In this document: positions 1-10,200 of the stretch, piece by piece | Position numbering within the stretch: position 1 is the first letter of the stretch | Layout: each line of letters starts with the position of its first letter | Assembly (NCBI GenBank): GCA_934045905.1 | Contig: OW203763.1 | Coordinates: 17,366,948 to 17,430,947 of the forward strand | Source: Leuctra nigra | Taxonomy: Eukaryota > Arthropoda > Insecta > Plecoptera > Leuctridae | DNA: 64,000 nt | Direction: 5' to 3' | The notes under the pieces: model-generated | Told to the model about the DNA's origin: nothing | The model's database searches: none | Seen by the model: only the letters and a program-made list of their open reading frames with translations | Position numbers and translations under genes: made by a program

Positions 1-1138
1 ATTAGCTTAAAAGATAATAATAACAAAAACAATTAGGAACACTGATAATAAATCACACTAATTGACTGTTACAATAATTGTTAGAAAGTGACACATACTA
101 TCTAATAAACAATGTTAACACATTGTTTTGAAGGATGTTACTTTATTTCAGTTCTTTTTCACTTTCTAAATATTAGAGGTATGACCATTTACAGAGAAGA
201 GGAGATATTATGTATTAAAAATTCACCACACACACTAAGTATTGCCAGAAGAAAACCAACACACGCCAAAGAGAACCATTGCAATGCAGTTAAGTCCCCA
301 GTACATTCGACAATTCAAATTTGACGACTGATAATCCAATTCTAAGCTGGTCTATTATAAACAATAATTTTGAAAACATTTGTGATCTGCTTATAAAAGG
401 TATGTCAAGTATCTCATGCATGAAGAGACTCATTACCATGTTCTTGACTAAAAATTATGTTTAGTGGTTCAAATAATCAAACCTTCAAAAATACCTTTCA
501 AATAGTACCTCTCATACATTTCAAATAATTTCAATCAACTAGTTTTACTTTGAATGCTCTTTTGAATTTTGAATATTATTTTACTCTCTCAAAGAAGTTT
601 AACAATGCATATAGGTAATTACACTATGCGAGTATTGAGGTAAACACATCCACAAGTTTTTATGAAGACACTAAAGAGAGTGTAATGAGTCAAATTGATG
701 TCATATAGAAGAATTGAAGTGTCATCTTATAACAGTGACTGCAAAGTAATATAAATAAATACTATAGGGCCCAAAATGTATAGTGATTTTAAAACAAAGC
801 TTACATATTCATCACGTCCCCCCAGTCTATGGAGCTGGGTAAGAATGTAAGAATGGAGGATGGTTGTTGATTAATTTCATTTTGCATTTTTGGAAATTAT
901 TTATCAAAATTTTTCAAAGTGTAAAAACATATCTGACAAATGCAAATATTTTCAGAAATTCAATATCTATGTACTGGATTTTAGTCTGCCACCAATTTGA
1001 ACTGTTTTGTGTAGTATTATGGGAGAAGTTGAAAGCCTCTTGTTAACGTATCAAGCGACAGAATTGAACAGCACGAACACCGCGGAGGTTTGCAAAACAA
1101 GGTCGCACTTAGGTGAAGGATAATTAGGAGCGACTTAC
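1..1138. other. CEPT1: CEPT1 intron, 3' side of exon 5b
   Basis: AT-rich sequence. I searched both strands for the next CEPT1 exon (the histidine- and helix-rich C-terminal third) and did not find it here. I see nothing else recognisable. Confidence 0.5.
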
Positions 1139-1270
1139 GGCGACCGTAGAACCGTTCTTTCCGACGCCCCCGGTTTGAAAAGCGAGGATAAATGAAGCTA
1201 AAACTTGGGCATAGCCAAGAAAAAAGGCAGCACAAACAAGGAGAGACATGTGGCTCTCCGTCCATGGAAT
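1139..1270 (-). CDS. CEPT1: CEPT1 exon 5b (alternative copy of exon 5)
   Basis: A second 132-nt exon, phase 0 at both ends, lies 0.9 kb downstream of exon 5a, between CGTTTAG|ATTCC and GTCGCC|GTAAGTCGC. It encodes IPWTESHM, a hydrophobic stretch, then [14 protein letters not shown]. It shares 12 of 44 residues with exon 5a, concentrated in IP at the start and TGGVG-NGS near the end. Both exons use a donor beginning GTAAGTCG. Length, phase and shared ends argue for mutually exclusive use. The acceptor has only a modest pyrimidine tract. Confidence 0.8.
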
Positions 1271-4200
1271 CTAAACGGCCAACATAATAAATTGATAACG
1301 TCACAAGGTGGGTATGATATAAAGCCGGTATCTGTAGCCGAGAAAACACAAAAATAAAATATATCCGAGTATTGTCAGCAATAAATCATTCTGATATAAA
1401 ATGGTGGATAGGCTGCAAGTCTGTTATTCTAAATACATTTAAATAAATCATCAATGGAACACAAACTTCAAACCTTACCACAAAGTCATATCAGAAATCC
1501 CCGTATGCCAGAACAGACGATACACAGTAGACTGGGATACATGTCAGGTATGGACAACGGACAATGGGATTATGTACTCGTTACCACAGTAGAGATGATC
1601 ACATACTGAGTTTGCATAACAAAGAATGAGTGTCTAAGGATTAGAATCTAAGCAGTTACCTCATACAATGTCCCATTTGATGGCATTCATTAGGTGTACC
1701 AACATATGCAAGACGTCTAAGATAATAATTTAATTATCAAAATGCACTGATAGTACTAAATTGTATTTAGTACCCAGAATCCTTTTCATCTAAACAAATG
1801 ACAATGCTAAATCAGATTTTATATAATCATTCCTTAGAAAAGCACGGCCAAATAAAATAATATACTTTCAAAAAAGATTGAGAAAGGACTAAAAAGGAAC
1901 TAGTAAAATAAAAAAATTATGATGAACATAATAAATTATAAAATGTGGCAAGATCATCCCAAAACTACATTCACAAATGATAGGGTAACATTCATTGTCT
2001 GAACATCCACTACATCGAACCCCTACGAATGTTTTATACGATGATAACCAACCCTTCTAATAATAATGCCTGTATCCAACCCAAATTTAGTTGGTAAGTG
2101 TAGTGATTTGTTTGCGTTATCTTATTTCGAAATAATGTGTTTTGTAATTTTCGACTTACTGCTATGGACGATCCGTTTCTACCTACCCCACCGGTAAAAA
2201 TCACTATAGCGTTCTGAATAGAACTAATAATGGCCATAACAACGGTAAATATACCTATAGAATACACCATCGGGAAGTTTAGATAGGGGATCTGTAAAGA
2301 GAGAACACCGAGTGTTATGTATCACATACGAGAACAGTTTATGAATAAAATTTTAGACAAAATTAAGTGCTGTAAATTTAAATGCACCATAAGAGGAATA
2401 CTAACTACATATTACGAAGACCTACAATGTGCAAAATAAATATTTTGGGAACTGGAAATGTTATTAATTGGAAGGTACCTACTCTCTGATCTAAGGGAAC
2501 ATAATAATAGAGCAAAGAGTTATGGCAGAATATTGAGCCGAGTTCAGTAGCTTGTATTTTTAGAAATAATAATGTAAGTTGACTAATAAAATGATGTAAC
2601 AGGTAACAGGGACCCATAACAGGGACCCGAACTGGAACCAAAAACAAACTGTATAATTTTGGAACCAGAACCGCTATATTTATTTCTGTGGAACTGCAAC
2701 TGAACCTTTATAATCTATTAGGATAAAGTTCTTCCATAATAGGTAAATCAAAATCAAAATTTTAATTTGTGATCGGTGATCACTTTGATATAGGTAATTC
2801 ACCAAAAAGGGAAATATTTATTATTATGTGTCATTTTCTTTTGAGTTTTGTTTACATTTCAATTCTTAAATAACGTAATCTTCAATTTTTCAACAGCTCC
2901 ATACCTAATAGTTTCAATTCAGTACCTATAGTCTATACTCTATACAAGGATCACATCACACCAGTGATTTTGTGAGAATTAATATCAATTTTCAATGGTT
3001 GTGGAATTGGAAACAAATATAAGTCGATAAGAGTCCTTCATGAGAGACATTCACTGTTCACTTCATTGTTGTCCACTGATTGATAATTTAGAAGTATAAT
3101 ACATTTAAAAATATGACATTAATTAATAATTATGGCGCGACATTAAACCAAACTTACTCGCAAACTATTCAAGCACGTCAAGCAGTAGATACATGTACAA
3201 GCCAACCAATAATATCTGTTTCAATTAATAATTTGAGAACCAAAACCCAGAACCTTTATTCAGGAACCGGAACTTGAACCGAACATTTAAAAATATTTTT
3301 TTATAAACCGAACCTTTATTCATACTCATACTTTGTAGGTAGTAACCTAAGTAGGCATGTATTTATTCCTTGTTTCTTCTGTAATCTCATGTTTGCATGT
3401 TGCACTCATTGCAAAATCTTTTTGTTTCCATTATCATTAAAATAAATATGTACCATGTTATTGTTTGCAATGCTAATTTCGTAATTAGTATTTATTATCA
3501 TGAAAATGGCCTTGAACAGAATATGTACTATCCATAGAATTTCTTCAACATGCAAGACTATGTGAGTGTCTTGCTCCTAATTTAGAACTGAAATCTCACG
3601 ATGTGCAGCCTGAATTTCATCAAATTGTCTTGCAAATTGACTCCAGTGAGAGAACGAATGTGCCCAGTAATCATTGAGAGAAGTTGCAGATTGAATTGAA
3701 TTTGAAACAATTTTTATGGGAAGTTTTCCCTTTTATAATGAAAAAAGGAGTTGGTTCGCCAATATACGCTATGAAGTGGTAGGTGGAACAGTATCCACCG
3801 GACAGAGTTGCCAGAGCCATCAGTGTTTGATACTGGTGAACTGTTGGAGTGTAGTTTGTGTAAAAAGGCAGATCCCAACGATATCTCATTTATACATAGA
3901 TAAATCATTTACAATATTTAAATTCTCAATCAACAACGCCATTTTGAGAGATGGAATTCGTAACGGTAAATATTATATTTGTAATTGAGCAGAAGCTTAA
4001 TACCCAATTAGTGAAATAAAACTGATAACTTTCATCAATTTCTTGGTAAATAGTTTAAAGAAGCTTTGGTTAACTAATAACTACCAATATTTTCTTGGAT
4101 GTATATGCTTGATTTATTACAGGAAATAATGAAAGCATGTAGGGACAAAAGAATACAACGTTACAATTGGTCGTATTTTACCATACTAATTGCAAATAAT

Positions 4201-7200
4201 TTGGTTTCTTTCAATAAGTATTCTATTACCTATCAATATGTTGCTGAAATTATACAAATTAACTAAGACATGTTACTTTTACCAAAGTAAACATATGTAG
4301 GTATATTAGGAAGTTACAAACATTGGTCAGCACCTACGCACTTATTAAAGTGAATCAATAAAAAAATATAGGTAAACATAGAATGTTTACAATAGGTAAA
4401 CATTATTCAGGGGTGTGCAGTGCACTGTACTGTACATGCAGTGGTCGGACCCATCGACTAACATGAGATTGGTTTACAATTTACAGCATAAAACTTGTAT
4501 TATTGCTTGTTGCTTGCATTAGCACTAGACTGCACATTTATTGAATTTAATATTCAAATATACCGTTCCAAATTATTGATGTAGCATTTAAATAATCTTA
4601 TTGCAGTTATGAGGTTTGCAATGGTGTGGTGAGGCCAAAAGTTTAGCTGTCTACAAGTTTGATCTAGTCCAAGCCTCGCCGAGTCCCCCGTTGTACCACG
4701 GACTTTGCCTGCCAGAGTTCCCCGTTAATACAAACACATCCCTCCGCCACCTCCAACTTCCTGCCACTGACATGGGTTGTATTCCTACTCCTATCCTTAT
4801 CCATTGAAAATTCTCATAGAATTATTTCCTAATACTATGTCATGTATTTTTTATATTAGGTAATTCATCGAGTGTTCTTTTAGTTTCATTTTTTATTATG
4901 GTCATAAGCGTTGAGTACAGTCAGGGAAACTAGATGGTTCATACTCTATCTCTCTCTGCTCCATATAAAAACATGTTTATGTTATGGGTCAGAGAGAGGC
5001 AGGGTATGAACCATCTAGTTTCCCTGACTATACCTAGGTACACCCAACAAATCATAAAACGGTATTTGAAAGAAACGGATTGGCTGCTGTTCTGGTTCCT
5101 TGACAATAAATCCTTGTTATTATCGATACAATCAGAGTTTTTAAATACTAGAAGTAGAAGACGAGTAAGCACAGACTTCATAGGATGATGCCATCACATT
5201 TTTTCAGCTAATCCCTTTCTTTCAAATACCGTTGGCGTTTTATCATTTGTTGAGTGTACCTAGGTATTTACGACCATAATAAAAAAATCGTATTGCAGAG
5301 AAGCCAAGCTGGCACTTGCTTAAGCTAAGTTTACACGGTTCAAAGTTTCATTCAATTCATTGAGTTAAACATTTTGGTTCAATGAATGTAACCGTGTAGA
5401 TGCAAAATTGAAGCAAAATAACTAGGTGGAGTTATTTATTGACTTCAATACATTGCATATAGAACAGTTTCTAGCTTGCACTGAGTAAACTAAGCTTTAT
5501 GCTCATATCAAGTGGCCATGAGATTACCTAACATGATACCTACCTATCACGGAAAATAATTATTACCTACTCACATAATATAAATAAATATCGGTAAAAT
5601 TACAATTTACAAATATGCCAAGAAAATAATATACCTAAACAAGTGACTTCTACCATTTTTCCTTGATGAAAAACAGGAGTAAAAACAGATTTTGGGCTCT
5701 GAATTGATGAGATTGTGTGATTGAGTCTAACTCGACAATAGTGACTGATGATCTGAAATGGGTAGAAAAGTCACAACTAGTGATTGAAAACCGTGGCAGT
5801 GCAACGGTAACATTCCGGTAATATTATTTTTAAGTCAAAACAGTAATAAGTAAATAATGAGTTAAAGTAAGTAATGTCAGGAAAGACTAAACAAATAGTA
5901 TTGTTGGTAATTAATTTTATAGCAATAGATGTAAGGAAAATGGATTACCTACAGGTTGTGTTGTAATGGTATTTATTTATATTAGAACTAGTGAAAGAAA
6001 GGCACATGTAACTAATTTCTGAACTGAAAGTATGCAAGTAAAATATTAAAATTAACGAATTTTATGATATTCAGGTACCTAGTGTTGTTGCGAGAAGATT
6101 GAAATTTTGAATTAGCATGATAAGAGTTATGATACAACGTTTAGTTCCAGCCATACTACCGAAAAAGGTTCATCACTCATCAGTAAAGCTTCGTTATTAA
6201 AAAAAATAACAATAAATTTAATGCCTACTACGTAGGTGTATACTAGACATGAAAAACATTAATGAGAGACCACATTACCTTAGTCATCCATACACTCGGG
6301 CCAAACACTGCAGATATCATTTGAATCATGAATATGGTGAACTGTGCTTCTGTTACATCTATTCTTCCAAATCGCAGCATTCCTGCAAAATAAAATTGAA
6401 CTTATTGGACCCAAGCACCAACTAATTGAACTAAAATGTTCTATTATGTCTAGTTACCACACAGCTTAATATGTGTAATCACATAGCTTATTCATTAATC
6501 ATTATCATCATGGCTTACCAGACACGTAAGTTTGCCAGTGCGCACAGTAAAATAATGTCATCGCGCAGAAACATTGGAAGAACATCCATGAAGGATAGTA
6601 TCCCAATTGCACTGCTATGCATGCAGAAAGAGCGACAAATACTGAAACAAAAATATATGTTTAATCTTTAGTATTTAGTGCAAATACACTATTGTAGGTG
6701 GAGAGGGTAAACTCAGATGAAAGAATGGGTTCAGCCAAAGAACATTGCAATCTAGGTACTGGAATGAGTTAGTACGCACTGAAGAAACAAGAGGCAAGCA
6801 TAGCAGGAAGGTTGACTTGAAGACACTGTCACTGGCCAAAGAGTGCATTTGCTGTGTATCCCATAATTATAGTAGGTACCTACATAGTATCTTACAATAA
6901 AATTAATAACATAAAAGAGATTACAATGATATTACAAAATGAAGTGAATTAAAACATAGAAAATACAAACATAGAAAACATTAAAGCAGCACTTAGGGAA
7001 TTGAGATTGTCACGTGTTTACTCGTAAATTTAAAAGAATTTAAATGCCCACCTAGTAATAAATAAGTAAATTACCTACGTACAGGGGAGAGTGGGTCGAT
7101 TGGTGGGTTGGGGGGGGGGCACATTGGTGCACTTCACATTATTCCTACTGATTACGTTTGGCAACATTTATAAGGTAGTACCTACCTATAGTGATTTAGA

Positions 7201-10200
7201 TAACAGTGAGGAACTGTATCTACCATGAAAATTTGAAGTAGGTACAGTGGAACCTCCTTAGTACCTACATTTCTCCTTAATACTTTTTCACCCTAATATG
7301 TTTTTCAACGGTCCCTCAACCCATAAGAACAGATGTTAAATAGTTTCTATTGTACGTTTTTCACTTTAGTACGTTTTTTATCCTGGTCCCTTCAAAAAGC
7401 GTACTAAAGAGGTTCCACTGTACCTAAATCCATTCATAAATAAGTTAGTTATGACAAAAAATGTATATACCTACTAGGTAAAAAGCAAATGTTTTATACT
7501 AGCTTCGTAAGTAGTACTGTGTGGATATAATAGCTGGTGTGAGTGTGATAGCAAACATGTGTTAGCTAAAGTGATAGCAAATGTGTGATCGTAGCGGTGG
7601 GGAAATCTGTGCATTTTAGTAAACGTTTAAAATTAAATGCTCTCAAAAGTTCCTATAAAAATGCTGGCAGTGATATATTACTTATTGCCTCTCCCCTATG
7701 TAGTACCCACTTACAAGATTTGTAATTTACTTGAGTACTGAAACTGCTGAAATTGTACACTGACCTGGATATCTTTCCAGATTTCCCACTTCATTATTAT
7801 CAAACTAACAATAATTTGACAAAATACATATACGAAACAACTAGTTTTCAGTGAGTTTGACAGCTCTTTTATGATTAAACTCTGAAGTATACAATTAAAC
7901 ATTTAACATTTACTAATATTTAAATGTTTAAATGCATGCACAGTTGATGTTTAAAAGCGTCCCACCCAGCCCTAGATCATAGTCTAGATCAGGGGTCGGC
8001 AACTTGCGGCTCCTTAATGGTTCTTGAATGGCTCTTTATAATTTAAATAAAAACCTGGAATCGAACCTTTTTAAAATTCGAAGAAAAAAACGCCCTATTC
8101 AGTTTGTTCATTTTAGAGTCCCAGAAACACTTTTAAATTGTTGAAATCCTAAAAAACGCCATGCGGGGCAACAATTGGATGGTTAATTTGATTCATTGTT
8201 CATTTTGGAGTCCCAGAATCACTTTTAAATTGTTGCAATTCTAAAAAAAAACGCCCTGCGGGGCAACAATTGGAATGTTATTTGATTCAGTTTGTTCATT
8301 TTAGAGTCCCAAAATCACTTTTAATTTGATGAAATTCTGAAAAATCGCTCTTGGGGGGCTTCGTCAAATTATATCAAAATAAACTATTAATTCAAATAAT
8401 TATTTTCGGTGTATTATATTTGATTGCCTCTACTGCGGATCCCATTCATATATAATTTATTAATGGTAGGGCTGTGCGAGTTTGATATTTTAAGGTCGAG
8501 TCGAGTTCGAGTCGAGTCGAGTCAGTGAGATGAATCGAGTTTTTCGAGTCGAGTTCGAGTCATGTTCAGCAAATGTTCACCTATGTACTATTAGGTCATA
8601 AAATTATTATTCGACCATCACAAAATGAATAGAAATATTTACATTAATCATACATCATCTATACATTGTAGGGCTGCTAATTCATGTAAATTCTTAGATT
8701 AAGATAAGATGTGTATAGGTAAATAATTTTGATTCTCATACTCCTGGGGTTTGAAGTGCTGCTAATAGAAATTTGTAGCTTGGAATGACAAGTAAAGATC
8801 TAGGCTTTAACAGCTACTGTATTTTGGGGGGAAAAATCCATGCAATCTGCAACTAGAAATACTACTAGGTACTAGGCACTATATAGAATGTAAAGGCCAA
8901 AGACCCTAGAACTTCCTTAGGCCAAAATTCTGGGTTTTTGCATTCCTAGAAGTATTGTCAGAAGCACTTAGACGAGTTATGTCACTTATCAGCAGGAATA
9001 TCATATTTCCCAAATCTCAACAATTTCATCCAACAATGCTTCATTATTATTTCATTGTGTGACATTTTAACAGAAATTCATGTGTTCTTGTGAGTTGAGG
9101 AGTGGATTATTGATGGAAGAAGTAGGTAGGGGTCTGTTAAGGATGTAGGCAGGATAGATATTGTCTTAAATTATTATTATTATATTTTTTTTTTGAAAAC
9201 TCGAAAAAGTCGAGTTTAACCCTTTTTGACTCGATTCACCCCCCAAACTCGACTCGAACTCGAAATTTCGAGTACTCGCACACCCCTAATTAATGGGCTT
9301 GTTCACGCAAAGCTCAGCATAGATGGCGCCACTATGTTTCCTGCTTCACTGCCTTCCTCATACAGTGCAGTGTGCACTCCCGAGAACGCATGACGAAGGC
9401 AGTGGATAACTGACGAAGGCGATAACTACATATATTCGAGATATGTTAACCTATCCATTTTTAGAGTATATTGACAAATTCCCGGTCCGCGCATTATATT
9501 TTATTAATTATAGGTATTGTTAATGAATATTAGCTCATTTTATGTAAACTAATGATCCATTCTGGCAAGTTTATGCCCATTATTCCATCGTAAGAGTATC
9601 AAATTGATAGGTAAACATATCTCGAATTTTAGGCAGACTAGCTCAAAACTGGGCAGCGCCATTTTTAATAATCACTTTCACAAGCGCTGCGAGTGACTAG
9701 TGAGAATAAATGGAACTAGAATGTTAATCGGCGCCATTTTCAAGCAGGAAATATGCTAGCTAGCGATCCTGGTGAGAGCAAATGGCAGTGAACAAGCCCA
9801 TTATTGGGAAATTGGCTCCTTCACCAAAAAAGGTTGCCGACCCCTGGTCTAGATAAATAATATCATTTATGTCTACTTAAATGCCATGAAAATTGTCTGC
9901 GTGAGAACCTAGCATAAAAATTTAAATTAATTATTTTCTCATTATATGTCTGGGAGTATCTGACCTATACACGAAGAGATGACAAGAACAACAAAAAGCA
10001 AGCTTGTTGAGGCACTTATAATATCTAATTTGAATTACTGTGACATCGTTTACGGACCGTGTATTTCGAAGAAAGATGTAGGTTGTATTCAAAAAGTCCA
10101 GAATTCTTGTGCTAGGTTTGTATTCAATATTAAGAGAAGACACCATATAAGTCCCTACATTCAAAAACTTCATTGGCTAAAGATGGAAGCGAGAAGAAGC

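Larger units (their letters stand above)
2292..6278. other. CEPT1: CEPT1 intron 4
   Basis: 4 kb, AT-rich. It contains a decayed repeat rich in GGGACCCGAACTGGAACC-type words (about 2606-3325, apparently related to the hAT element at 15409), a compound hairpin element at 4889-5288 and a MITE at 5321-5500. A GC-richer patch at 4640-4790 has an open frame that resembles nothing known to me. Confidence 0.5.
7990..9846. mobile_element. hAT non-autonomous element, outer member of a three-level nest
   Basis: Ends are CAGGGGTCGGCAACTTGCGG and GGTTGCCGACCCCTG, with an exact 8-bp target duplication GTCTAGAT (7982-7989 and 9847-9854). A second, uninterrupted copy is at 15928-16390 (463 bp), which shows that about 1.4 kb was inserted here, namely the elements at 8467-9288 and 9295-9799. 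Each copy carries repeats of a unit containing TTTAGAGTCCCAGAATCACT and GCCCTGCGGGGCAACAATTG. Confidence 0.92.

Noticed and set aside
1017..1349. 110-codon minus-strand frame over CEPT1 exon 5b
   Set aside because: Wrong frame; the [19 protein letters not shown] frame is the one that continues exon 4 in phase.
2606..3325. Full hAT element related to 15409
   Set aside because: Similar GGAACC-rich wording but no matching right end or target duplication, so only described as a decayed repeat.
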